From positions 3,242,501 to 3,306,500 of the forward strand of contig WAEK01000002.1 of the NCBI GenBank assembly GCA_011634665.1: 64,000 nucleotides of DNA, read 5' to 3'. Source of the DNA: Mortierella sp. BCC40632. Taxonomy: Eukaryota; Mortierellomycota; Mortierellomycetes; Mortierellales; Mortierellaceae. Below, one piece after another: positions 47,252 through 58,563 of this stretch (positions are counted from its first letter, which is position 1; each line of letters starts with the position of its first letter). A program made the position numbers and the translations under genes. The notes beneath the pieces are model-generated. The model saw nothing but the letters and a program-made list of their open reading frames with translations, was not told where the DNA came from and ran no database searches.

Positions 47252-47781
47252 GGACCGTGATCACCCAAAATCCGGCTCTGAACTCTACTTTACAAGCCCA
47301 CATTTGTTCCTTAGTTAGGCACCTTCTTTCTTCGTTCTTTTCAATGCTCGATTCTGTGCGTATTCTCTCTTAGGCACGGCAGTCTTTTTTATTTTATTTT
47401 ATTTTTTTGCTCCATTCGTTATGGGGTAGGCTTTTTGTTGAATAGCTTTTACTTCTTCTGATATTGTCCCGAGCATTTAGACCACTAGTCTTCTTAGAGC
47501 GATAAGAGCCTGGCATGAAAGGAATGATGGAGAACGATGAGCGCGATACACACCCTTCAATCTCCACGTTCGGTCGCTCCACCTGCTGGTATGCGTCGCT
47601 TAAGACCCGTAGTCCAGTAAGAACGGCACCAGATCAGATCCTCCAGTAATTTCTGTTTCTTGGACTTTAGACCAAGAAGGAAATAGTATAGCAAGTAGAA
47701 GGACCTCATCCACTTTGTTCCACACCTATTCTCCTGGAGTTTGCTACTTTGTTTAGCTAGAAAGATATAAGTTGGCCCTTT

Positions 47782-47820
<39 letters not shown>

Positions 47821-47886
47821 TATATATATATAACTCATAAAAAGTACCCATTTATCTTTCATGTGTTCTCGGTCTTGTTGACTTTT
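47252..47886. other. Intergenic region before the LINE insertion
   Basis: Contains a 33-bp poly-T at 47785-47817 followed by a TA run to about 47833. No gene recognised. Confidence 0.55.
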
Positions 47887-47899
47887 GTTATCTTCCATT
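47887..47899 (+). repeat. Left target-site duplication of LINE
   Basis: GTTATCTTCCATT, identical to 49907-49919 on the other side of the element. Confidence 0.93.
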
Positions 47900-47904
47900 A
47901 CGCG

Positions 47905-48243
47905 GCATATGCGGACGACACCATCCTTGCCGTTACCGAGGGCGATGAGGAGGCAGCACAAAGGGCCATCCAGCTACACGAGAGGGCCTCGGGAGCAAAG
48001 ATCAACGTTGAGAAGACTGCGGTCATCCCCTCACCTCCAACCGCACCAACACTATTCTCCTCCCCGGCTTCAGCGCCAAAAAATATCGAGAGTCTTTCAC
48101 CCCTCTCGGCATCACTCTCCGCGTCGGCGGCCGTGACATGGTACAGATCGAAGACAGCATAGTGGACTTGGTGGAAAAATCCATTAATGCACTCCGCGCA
48201 CGTTCTCTCTCCCTTCCAGGGAGGGTACATATTGCAAATGCCT
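47905..48243 (+). pseudogene. Reverse transcriptase fragment (YADD to thumb)
   Basis: Reads AYADDTILAVTEGDEEAAQR in one frame to about 48090, then shifts to another frame that gives LRVGGRDMVQIEDSIVDLVE and LSLPGRVHIANA before a stop near 48243. The catalytic Asp pair is intact but the fold upstream of it is absent. Confidence 0.85.
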
Positions 48244-48891
48244 AATAGCTTCTCCAAAGTGTGGTATGGAGTAGCCTTTTACCAGTTTTCGCCCACCTTT
48301 TTCAAGAGGATCAACTCCTTGGCCTCAGGCCTCATGTGACTCAGACAGCCCAGGGATAAAGGTGGTTTTGGTTTGATAGACGTCGAGCCGCAATGCTCGC
48401 GATCAAGGCCAAATGGCTCGCGCGATGGAGCACGCCCCCCAGTGGTGTGACCTCTTCACTGCGGTCGCAACAAGAGACGTACGCCCTCCTTCGCCCGTCG
48501 ACGCGATTGTTCTCTTCACCCACCCCTCAAAGCTCAGACTCGATCGCCCCACTCCCGCGGACATTACTGCTTTACAGTGGTCCCTGACGCGATGTGGGCC
48601 TTTGTCAGCCCCCACCCCCAGCCCAACACAGGCCCCAGCGTCAGAGGGGAGACCGTCTTCGTAGGAGAGGTTGATATTGAAGGGTTCTCAGTCCGCGCTG
48701 CTCGTCAATACCTGGAGAGCAGAAAGCAGAGCACTCGTCAGGAAAAGTTCAATCAAAGCAAAGACTCGCATGCCCCAGTCTATGGTAGGCAGAGGCTCAA
48801 GTTTCCTACATAGAACAATGAACCCTATCCTGACAAGTGGTAGGTCACGGTTTTCAGTCGCACATACCACCCCTCAGGTCATCAAAAGTGA

Positions 48892-49150
48892 GGTCGTTCC
48901 TTTTCAGCCTCGCTTATCATGCAGTCACCACCGACAAGGCCAGAGCTAAGTGGAAGGAAGAGGTCAATGGCAAGTGCAAGCGCTGCCTCATTGACTGCCC
49001 TGAACAGGAGTCTCACATAGAGGACCTTCGACATACCTTCGCCAACTATGGAGCAGTGTGGACCCTCTGGAAGGCCGCCCGCTCCTGGATCACCACTCTC
49101 ATCCTTGGTATGGTCGTCAGCAGTTTGTCTGACAATTGCATGCTGAGATG
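48892..49150 (+). pseudogene. LINE ORF2 C-terminal Cys/His region remnant
   Basis: Open frame containing FLFSLAYHAVTTDKARAKW, CKRCLIDCPEQESH and VWTLWKAARSW, the arrangement seen after the RT domain in many LINE proteins (Cys-x2-Cys, then His/Cys). The second half of the knuckle has lost its usual cysteine. Stop codon near 49150. Confidence 0.7.
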
Positions 49151-49906
49151 ACCAGAAATTGAGAACCTGCCCCCCATCGCAGTACACATCCACTCCGTAG
49201 TCCTGTACAGCATTCGGAGGACTTTTGTCGCCATCCACAAGCTACTTCCGGGACAACCCCCGAGAGATGGCACAGCGGATGATCTCCTCTGGCTCACCAT
49301 CAACAACCTCAAGCTCCGTGCACATACAGCACTCCAACAAGCTATCATCAAGGACAACAAACAGCAAGCAACGAATCCAAACGCAGCAACAACTCCAGAT
49401 GCCAATTATAAGCGGATGCACAAGACTTGGAATCAGCCCCCGTACATTATGGTGTCCAAGGAGGAGGTGACATTCGGTTGGATGTGGTCCATCCCTGGCT
49501 ACGGTTCCTTTGTAGACGTGCCAGGAGAGTACACTCCTCCAGCTTCGCGCGCAAGACCGAAGCCGCCTGACATCAGGCGAGCAAACGTCGCTGACGTTGA
49601 CCTGCTTGATTGGGAGCCGCTCTCGCAGCTCCTGGACCCCTCGGACCCTTTGCCCTAGTTGTAGATCCTGCCTTTTGACTTGCCCCCTCTGCGGGCGCTC
49701 TTTGTATCCTGGTCTTTTTCCTTGTCTTATATTTGTAATTTTAGTAGCTGTATCGTTTCTGGGTCGTCCTCCACCTTTTCCTTCTCTCCATTCTTTTGCT
49801 TTAGGGTATTGTAGTTCTGAGAACTAGTTGGCCACGTCCGCAGATCGTGGGACGGGTGCGCGCCGACGAATAAAACCCCTCGGGACCTGTAAAAAAAAAA
49901 AAAAAA

Positions 49907-49919
49907 GTTATCTTCCATT
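49907..49919 (+). repeat. Right target-site duplication of LINE
   Basis: GTTATCTTCCATT immediately after the poly-A tail, identical to the left copy. Confidence 0.93.
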
Positions 49920-50386
49920 CCAACCTTGAGCGTCTCGATCTTGCAGTCCTAATCTACCAACGAGTAATATCCGCATTGATCCATAACCACAGAAGATTAA
50001 TTGTTCTCTTGAGAAGGATATGGAAGGAGAAAAGACGATCCTCAAGCTGGATACTCTTGCTCACATAAAATATCAAATACAGTCTCCTTGGCCTGAGTCC
50101 CCCTTGATTTCTAGAAAACAGGCTCTCGAAAGAAAGAAAAAACCAACCACATAGGGGCTACCAAGCAAGCTGACACCTTTTTCATGATGACCGAGCGGCA
50201 CCCTATGTCCTTAGTGCAAGGTTCTCCATGGTCAAACTGGCGCACAGTTCAAACTCACGTTGAACCTGGCTCCTTAGCTCCCATAGGATGAAAGGATCAA
50301 CTAAAGATCGCGGAGTATTGTTCTTCTAGTTTTAATGAAGGTTTGGCGTTTATTGAATACCTGGGAGAGGCTGGCTCCTTCTCTCT

Positions 50387-50421
<35 letters not shown>

Positions 50422-51238
50422 ATGCTTGGCTTCGCCAAGTGGACCTGCTAGAAGTAGCGAGAATCGAGTCATGGTTGCCATGATATACAAACTTTATTCC
50501 TTGTGTTCTTGCTTTGCCTACATAATTAATTACACGGCAAACAAGCGTAATATGCATACTGTTATCTCTGTTTAACGGTCAGACCTTGACCAATATCTTC
50601 AGCAGGAGTGAGAGAATGATGATAGGATCACTCATCCAGGACAGAGCTTTGAGAGAGCTTTGTAGCCACCCTTACATGACTTTCTTTTATCGCACTAACT
50701 AACCAGAGTTATGGAGAAGGAGCCCCAAGCAGAGGCGGAATGGAGTCTTGGCGTAGATCTGGGCCTTCGCAATAACAATAGCCTGAATCGAGGAGACGAT
50801 CGAGTTAATAACATCGGTCTCGGGGGTTTCCCAATCACTACAGCATTCTTCACGTTTCTTTTTGGGAAAAATCCTTCGTGTACTTCCTTTCAAGACTCGA
50901 AGCGGGCTGAGCAAGGGCTCTTCTAGGAAAAAATCCAGGGTCATTGGTTAGGAACTTTCCTCTTTCGAGGGATTGTCCAATGCGCTTTTAAATGACCAAG
51001 AAATTTCCACTGTTTCTATTGTCAAAAGACCGAACACTTCCTATTATCCTTATGACCCCAATGGTAAAGACACGAGTGCTTCCATTATAGGCTTATGACG
51101 ACAAGGGTACCAGCTTTCCTAGAGTTGTTGTTGACGATCCCTTCTAGACTCTCCATCCGAGAAATCTAAAAAGAGGGAGTGAAGGGGGGTAGAGAAGGTC
51201 ATGACTAGAGAACATCGTTTAAAAGCAGCCCCATTCGC
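49920..51238. other. Intergenic region between LINE and membrane repeat ORF
   Basis: Contains a 30-bp poly-T at 50390-50419. No gene recognised. Confidence 0.5.
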
Positions 51239-52165
51239 ATGCCAACCATGAATCCTTGGATCATTTTCCAGCTTATCTCCCTAACCCTCTGCTCGTTATT
51301 GAAACTTCTCACATCAATGGTCAACTCTTCAAGGAACCATCGATACGTTCATTTTTTTCGGGCTATAATCTTGGCCGACCAGAACAGGAATCATGTTGGC
51401 CCTGTCGCTCAAGAACATGGCCCTCAACTCGAACAAGATCCCCACGATGAGCGAGACCTCCATGGTGAGCAAGGCCCTCACAATGAACAGGGCCTGCTCG
51501 ATGAACAGGGCCTTCTCGATGAACAGGACTTTCTTGATGAGCGGGTCCTTCTTAATGAACAGGTCCTTCTTAATGAACAGGTTCTTCGCGGCGAACAAGA
51601 CTTTCATGACGAGCGAGACCCTCACTGGGAGCAAGGACGTGAGAACGAACAAGACCTTCACGACGAGCGAGACCTTCACTGGGAGCAAGGACGTGAGCAC
51701 GAACAAGATCTACAGCACAAACAATGCCCTCAATGCAAACAGGACTTTCAGTATGGACGGGGCCCAACCCAGGCCGCAACATCAGTTTTCCGTGACTACG
51801 TCTCGAATATTATGCAGGAGGAAGATTTCCCGATTCCAAGTCGTCCCTCTCAGGTTGCGCTAGTAATTTCCCAAAGTCCGGTCCACAGACATTTGGAAGA
51901 CATCTTCGGAAATGTGGCTATCGGAAGAAACTTTCGACTTGCAATAATTTTTTTTCTCGATTGGACATGCTGGACCGCGCCCTTGACTTCTATGGAAGAG
52001 CAGCCACTTGTCACTGCATTCATGATTCTTCAATTGGCCGACAATGATCGCGTTACCACCTACATGTTGTCCCGACCAGCCATGGTTGTCTTTTTTGTGA
52101 TACTCTATATTTCCTTTCTTCTCCTCTCTCTATTCGCTACCTTGTTCTTGTGGTACTCGCACTGA
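51239..52165 (+). CDS. Hypothetical membrane protein with six-residue Glu-Gln repeats
   Basis: Intronless 308-aa ORF. A hydrophobic N-terminal segment (PWIIFQLISLTLCSLLKLLT) may be a signal anchor. Residues about 56-170 are about nineteen units of a six-residue repeat of the form (D/N)EQ-x-L-L, including two 54-bp higher-order blocks (HDERDPHWEQGRENEQ type) and a Cys-Pro-x-Cys near the end. A non-repeat domain follows (VFRDYVSNIMQEEDFPIPSR), then hydrophobic LAIIFFLDWTCW and a strong C-terminal membrane helix (MVVFFVILYISFLLLSLFAT). The order is too organised for a chance frame. No family recognised. It could display a charged rod between two membrane anchors (inference). Confidence 0.55.
   Translation: MPTMNPWIIFQLISLTLCSLLKLLTSMVNSSRNHRYVHFFRAIILADQNRNHVGPVAQEHGPQLEQDPHDERDLHGEQGPHNEQGLLDEQGLLDEQDFLDERVLLNEQVLLNEQVLRGEQDFHDERDPHWEQGRENEQDLHDERDLHWEQGREHEQDLQHKQCPQCKQDFQYGRGPTQAATSVFRDYVSNIMQEEDFPIPSRPSQVALVISQSPVHRHLEDIFGNVAIGRNFRLAIIFFLDWTCWTAPLTSMEEQPLVTAFMILQLADNDRVTTYMLSRPAMVVFFVILYISFLLLSLFATLFLWYSH
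51405..51745 (+). repeat. About nineteen 18-bp coding minisatellite units
   Basis: Units like GATGAACAGGGCCTTCTC, more diverged than the array at 46904 but with two adjacent 54-bp blocks (about 51607-51714) that are nearly identical. Confidence 0.9.
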
Positions 52166-55100
52166 CACAAGTGTCGTTGGATGTTGTAGCTTTCTGATCC
52201 CGGTCAGCAAAGAAAGAAAGAAAGAAAGAGAAAAGGCACGCTCCAAAGTAGAGTGTAATCCTGGCAGATAGAGCGAAATTAAGGTCATCAATATGATAGT
52301 CAGGACCGGCCGATGCTTGCCGCTCCAGGGGAGGCAGAAGCCTGTCGCAGTAGAACAGGTGCCGCAGCATTACCATTTCAGTGCTTCGCTCTCCTCATTT
52401 AGGAGGTCCAAGAAATCTTTCTTGGCAATTGGGTTGGGTAGAGGTAGAGTTTCTTTTGTTTCTTTTGTTTCTTTTGTTTCTTTTCTTTTTCTTCGATTTT
52501 TGCTCGAGCTGGACTATTTTCAGACTTCTTCGAAGCACCAAAGAAATAAACAGAGGATTGAACCAGGCGAGGTCAGGGCGAAGTCAGGGCGAAGCTTGGG
52601 CAAGATTGTGCGAAATTGCGAATTTAAGCCACCTTAGCCTCGACCTATTTAAGACTTTCAGCCTTTGAGCAAATTGGCTTCTGGACGATTTTTCTTTTTT
52701 TTGGGGGGGGGAGGGAGGGGTGGAGTCCACAAATCATATTCAGCACCAATGCCGATCGAGAGGGAGAGAAGGAGGGAAAATGAAGAGAAAGATTGTGAAC
52801 GAGCGGTTCTCGGGGAAAAAAAAGAAAGAGTCGTAATTCTCGTCTTTGAAGCTAATATCATTTTCTTCCTGTATCTAGTCCCTTTGTAGCAGAGGAAGGA
52901 CGAAAAAAGGTTGGTGTATCGGCAAACATGACTGTAGTAAAGCGGGCACAGCTACTGGGGCTCTACTATCTGCCACTGACAGCAAACACCTTGGTCGGCT
53001 CACTTTGTTGAGAATGAAGGCAGGTGAAATTAAAGGCAGTCATCAAAACTGCTCTATTGAGAAGTCTACACTCGTAAAGGGAGATAACAGACAATAAGAT
53101 ATACCATGGATTGGACCCTTTCGCTCATTCTTAATGGTAGCTCATCATTGTTGATCGTCAATGGCTCAGAGAGCGCTGCAACAAAGACACAGAACAAGGA
53201 GCGCTGCGAAAAATCTAGAACGGTGCTCTTAGAGACTCAAACAGGAACACTGGCGTCTATAGTGCCCTTCGTGTAAAGCGGAATTCCTGATAAAACCCTT
53301 AGTCCGAGAGTGAGGCTTTTCTGTGCAATGAAGTGGGTCTTCCTTAGCAGTCTGAAAGCACGCGAAACCAAAGATTCGTATCTATTTTCTCTCACTCACT
53401 CGGGTGACATCCGGAGCACATGAGAATGGAGGTTTGGAAGCGCTACATTCTCTCAACGAGGACGACTCGGGAACCCCACAGCACTTTGCCTGTCTTTTTT
53501 TTTTTTTTTTTTTTTTAACTGCGAAAGGCATGGCGTATACATGCATTAAAATTCTTGGCGATTTTGGTCCAGCTAATAGACTTGACAGTCGCATGTGTTT
53601 TGTGGGTAAGAGTTTTCTTTTTCTTCTACAAAAGCCCGACCTGTTGTGGATAGCGGCATCATTGCACTGTAGCAATAGCCGACCTGGCCCGCCTCCAAGC
53701 GCTGGTATGGGAGGCGGTATTGGTGCCAGAGAATGCGCCGTTTTGGTTCTAACCCCTGAAATGCATGCGATGTTTAATTCCGCTCTGGGATGTCTCAGTT
53801 TGATCCACCTCAAGTGATGGGTAACACTTCGGAGAAGGGAAGAGAAGGCGATATTGTGAGGAGACGGCGCAAGTAAAGCATGCACGATTACTTTCTCCAC
53901 ATGGTCAAGATGCTCAGTAAAAGTACAATACCCTTCGTCCCTGTAGCCATATGCATTGTAGACTGCCCAAGAGCCCTTCTCAAAGAAAGAGCCGTTGATC
54001 TGCTGTATTGTGCTGTTGTTTATTGTGTAGCCGAATGCATCAGCTCGGCCGAGAGCATAATCGCATGAAAGAATAACTCTGATCCTGGCAGCCTTACTAA
54101 AGAGGGCCGACGGGGTTCTAGTCGTGTGTCTATTTCCCTTTTGCCTTTGATCCGAGTACGGCACTGTGGAGTATCAGACTCGTTAGCGACCAGCCCACAT
54201 CATGACTTTTTGTCTTTAGTCCCCTTTGGCTGTTCATCCTTTCGAAAGAGAGGGTCAAAGCGTGCATTTCTCTAGTGGTTGCATTCCACAAATGTGATCG
54301 AGGAGCAAACACACGCATCCGCACACGTAAATTTACAATCGAGACTGCACAGGAATGCGCGCATGAAAGTTGGTTACTTAGTGGTCTGTTCTCTGTTATT
54401 ACACCAAGATGTTCGTGACCTTGCGCAACAGGAAACTACAGGAATTCAAGAGTACAGACGCTATGGCGAACCATTCTCCAATAGCACCGTTTCCTGATAG
54501 CTTAAGCTACCATTGCTTTCTCCTGTATTTACTGGAAGGTCTGGATAAAGAGGCATATGAAAATGCGAGATGGTAGTCTTCGGGCTAGATATATCGGTCA
54601 ATACTCCTCTTGCTCCGAAACGCCATTGCTTGCCATGGCTGTACCTAGAGGAGCATCGGTGTTTACAACGCGAAGGCAGGGAGCTGCAAAGTGTAGGACG
54701 CGTCGAACAAAAGGTCAAGAAGTATCCTGCGCCACGTATTCGTCTCGCTCTATTGGTATTTCCATGCGGATATGCACATGCAAAGGCGCCGACCTTTCGT
54801 CCCTCAGTTCATAACAACCAGCACATTCCATAGCTTTTAGAGGTACATACAACACACGACCTACCTCTGTGGAGATCGTTCGTGATTTCCAAGGCCTTGG
54901 CCTGGCCCGTTTGAAGAACATTTTGTCTCTTCTTTTCAGACCATATTCAACTCACCTTTTCTTGCGAGAATATAGCTCATGCATCAAGGATTTCTTATCT
55001 TCTATCATCCCACACCTATTTGCCGGGCGGGCGCTGATCTGTTTATGTTTCTACATAGGATGCTACCCCGAGCAACAATGTTTTCTCGATACTCTGTGAA

Positions 55101-56652
55101 CTGTCTGCTTTGCGTCCCGGATTCTCCGCTCTATCCTCCGCTTTCCTCTCCACACCTTCGATTGCTCCACTTCTCACCCCAACCAATTCTTCTCCATGCC
55201 TCACCGTCATTTGTACCATGTACACCCCGCCGTAGAGAAGGGGCAGGACAGCAACAACGGCGCGAGGGACCAAGAGCATTTACTGTAGAGGTGTAAGCAT
55301 ACATGGAGACACAAGGAGACAGGGGCAAAGAGTAGAGCAAACGCCATTTCATTTTCATATGGAATTGATTTGTTGTACTCCTGACCCATCTGTTTCCCTT
55401 GTGCTCTCTTTTTTTTTTCCTCCTTTCCATCGACGGCATTTGCTCTCAACCACTTCTGGGCCCTCCTTCGAGTGGAAGAAGGTTCAGTAAAGGACTATGT
55501 GCTGACAGACGGGAAACATGTGTCGCTGGACTCTGGTGCTTCTCTTTTGCTGAGAATACAGAGGACTGTTGGTCAACATAACGGGGGCCAGGCGACGGTA
55601 TGTAGACCACCGGACCTTCTTTTGAATATTGCAGACCGGGACGGATTTTATCGTTGGCGCCATTCTTTACTCTTTGAATTCCGTTGTTCTTCATAATACT
55701 GGGACCGTTGGGGACTCCTCTCTTCCTTCCTTGCCATGAACACGCATGAGTGTCATACGCCCGATTGCATAACCAATTATCTATTTTCCCCTCTTACCTT
55801 CAATCAGGTGTCGCGCTCTTATTTCTCCACCTCGCCTCTTGACATCTCTATCCTGTCTTCGACAACAATTCTCCTTCTCTTGCCTTCACTCTCTCTCGCC
55901 TAAACATACATGTGCGCCTGCAGTTGCCACTACGAGTCTGGCTCTCCACACACCTTTGCTCTTCCCTTTGCTCTCTGTGGGGCCTGCACCCTGCCAGGTC
56001 TGTATTGTCTACGCATAGTTGTCCCATTGTTTTTTTTTTTTTGTCTCTCTACTTTTTCCCCTTGAGCTCCGAGTGTAGTGTACTCCTATCTCCTTTCCAC
56101 GGAAAGCTCAAGCCTAACATGGTTGGAATCAACAGCCAAAGTTGAGTATATAAACCCAACGAAGCTCACCATTGTTATGCCTCTTTTCTTCGAGATTCTT
56201 CCTCTGTTGTTCGGCTCTCCCTTTCCTCCTCTCTACCTCTCTACCCTTCTTCTTTGCCCTACTTCACCTGCCTATATTATGTCCAGACATTAGGCCTGAA
56301 CCGCTTATTCCTGTCAACACCTGTATATAACCCATTCTGTTTTAAAGCCTTCTTTCGTTTCATGGGCAGGTCCATCTTTACCTAATTCCTTATATATCAT
56401 CCTCTTGCAACATTGACCACTGTCACTGCTCCTTTCCATTTGCAGCTTTGAAATCCATTGCTCCCTCCTGCATTGCCTATATTTTGTACATAACCATTCT
56501 CCTGTCGAGAGGAATTAGTTTCGATTAACTAAGCCCAGGAAGCGCAGCCCGAGAGCCCCCTTCTCCCTTTCCTCATCCTTTCAACCCATCTTTCTTTCCC
56601 CTGTTACTGTTTCTGCTCCACCCCCCCTCCACAACCTTGACCTCCTTCTCCA
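52166..56652. other. 4.5-kb gene-poor region
   Basis: No convincing exon. Contains TTTCTTTTG repeats (52450-52490), poly-G (52701-52710) and poly-T (53496-53516) tracts. A 260-codon minus-strand frame (53382-54164) starts with GTG and reads through the poly-T; I do not accept it. A TATATAA motif near 56146 and pyrimidine-rich DNA precede the lipase gene. Confidence 0.5.
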
Positions 56653-57938
56653 ATGGCGCGAAGAACCATCTTTTTTTTCCTGGCCTTGGCCCTTTTCCTC
56701 TCGGTCACCTTTGTTCAAGCTGCACCTGCACCTGATCCAACCCCCATCACCAAGCTCCCTTCAAATGCCCCGAATCCCAAGAAGGACAAGCCAACTGTTG
56801 TCAGAGGGCTCAACAACTACAATTGCAGACCTTCCGCCAAACATCCAAATCCAGTCATTCTCGTCCATGCTACACTTCTTACAGAGCAATCCTGGCATCC
56901 ACTCTTTGCACCAGCCCTTGTCAGTGAAGGTTACTGTGTCTTTGCTCTCACGTATGGTCGTCAGCCAGGTGTACCCTTCTTCGGAGCCGTGAATTATCTG
57001 GAATCCTCTGCTCAGGAGCTGGGTAACTTTGCCAACAATGTGTTGAAGGCTACCAACTCGAGCAAGGTAGATCTTGTTGGTCATTCTCAGGGCGGAGTCT
57101 TGGGTCGATACTGGATCAAGTATCTCGATGGTGCAGGCAAGGTTGACAGGTAATGCTCATCTCCTGGGCTACAGTCCGTCTATTTAGTTTTTACTCTCAC
57201 CTTTCCCTCGATGCTTTGCAATGGACCCGAGTCCAATGACTTGAACACACCTGTGTAAAGTGGTATAGTTCCCAGATATACGTACCGCTCTAATCATTGT
57301 TCTCAACTTGTTCCAAAAAAAAAAAAATGCATTACCATAGGATGGTTGGTATTAGCGCTATCACACACGGAACCGAGCTTTCGGGTCTAGTCACGCTTGG
57401 TCGCCTGTTGGGACTTTTGGATAATGTCCAGCCATTGGTAGAGACCTTCTGCCGAGGTTGTTTTGATATGGTCACCGACTCGCCCTTTATGAAGAAGCTC
57501 AATGCTGGAGGAGACACGGCTGAGGGTGTCACTCATTCGTATATTGCAACCAAGTATGACGAGGTCATCACTCCCTATACCTCAACCTGGGTCCACAAGC
57601 CTGGTGTCACCAATGCTCTTGTCCAGGATCTTTGCATGTTTTCAATTCCCGAGCACTGTAAGTATCCTTACAAGGTCATCTGTTCTTCATGAGAAGAAAG
57701 AAAGAGAATAATTGTTGAGGACTGGTTGACTTGTCACTACTTTTTTTTTTTTTTTTTTTAAAAAAATCGCTCGCCATTAGTGTTGATGATCACTTCTAAG
57801 GTCGTTCTCCGCTGGGTCCTGAACCAACTTGATCCTGCTAACGCAAGGGACCGCCAACTGCCTCTCTGTTTTTTGATTGGTAAAAAAAAGGGTTCTCTCT
57901 GGACAGAAAACCTTTATCCGTTTCTCCTTTGCCATTAA
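56653..57938 (+). CDS. Secreted class 2 (LipA/EstA-type) lipase
   Basis: Extracellular alpha/beta-hydrolase that probably cleaves acylglycerols. Three exons, 56653-57149, 57341-57657, 57781-57938; 323 aa. Signal peptide at about residues 1-24 (IFFFLALALFLSVTFVQAAP), then a short Pro-rich spacer. The domain shows the oxyanion strand PVILVHATLLTEQSW, the nucleophile elbow VDLVGHSQGGVLGRYW (Ser in GHSQG), SAITHGTELSG, and Asp/His candidates in YIATKYDEVITPYTS and the FSIPEH region at the exon 2-3 junction. Usual homologues have His just before a short C-terminal helix, and LLMITSKVVLRWVLNQLDPA fits. The last 20 residues after LPLC are Lys/Leu-rich and may be mis-spliced or non-conserved. Confidence 0.87.
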
Positions 57939-58563
57939 GTGTTCTCCTACCACCTCCTCCTCCCCCTTTTCAGCATTTTTTTTTTTTTTTTTTTTCACTT
58001 CCCTTCCGTGTAACAATTAAAAGCAGTGCATTGGTCACTTGTTTACTTCACAAGGCATATCAAAAGTGCCACTCCACTCCTCTCTCTGTGCTCCATTGTT
58101 TGTTCCGCAATGGCTGCCTGTACTATCGTGTCACATAAACAGTCCTACCCTTGGGTATTTCTTGTTTTTCTTAGTTTGAGGATGTAATTTGGAACCAAAG
58201 AAACGTTGCCCATTTGTGATTGTGGTTTAATCCGCATATCTTTTGTGAGTTAAAAATGAATAGATGTGAATGAATGAGTGAATGAATGAATGAGTAAGTA
58301 AGTGCGTGAGTAAATGAAAGAAGAAGCATGTGGATGTTTGCATTGGCGTGGGTGTGAATAAGTATGAGTATGTGCTGTGAGTGAGTGAGAGTGAGAGTGA
58401 GAGTATGAGTGAGAGTGAGAGTATGAGTGTGTGTGAGTGTGTGTGAGTGGGATTTCTAGTCCGTAAATGGATGGTAGCTGTTGGGTTACAAATATGCTGG
58501 GTCCAGGCTCGTCGGGAATCGTCGCTCAGTATTGTCTAAATCAAATATCAAAAATCAACAAAA
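57939..58563. other. Convergent 3' intergenic region with GAGT repeats
   Basis: Between lipase and DENN gene 3' ends. Contains TGAA/TGAG and GAGTGA repeats at about 58261-58449. No gene. Confidence 0.6.

Larger units (their letters stand above)
47900..49906 (+). mobile_element. 5'-truncated non-LTR (LINE) retrotransposon copy, inactive
   Basis: 2,007-bp insertion bounded by perfect 13-bp duplications and ending in a 16-base poly-A tail with AATAAA-type signal (about 49869). It begins inside the reverse transcriptase, directly at the catalytic AYADD block (47905-47919), so the endonuclease and N-terminal RT are missing. The protein then continues through several frame changes and stops: LHERASGAKINVEKT, thumb-like DKGGFGLIDVEPQ (about 48350-48390) and a C-terminal Cys/His region (CKRCLIDC near 48975). 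Truncation, frame breaks and stops make it dead on arrival or decayed. The perfect duplication argues for a fairly recent insertion. The poly-A side shows plus orientation. Confidence 0.92.

Noticed and set aside
53382..54164. 260-codon open frame on the minus strand
   Set aside because: Starts with GTG, passes through a poly-T tract read as poly-Lys, and has no domain signature.
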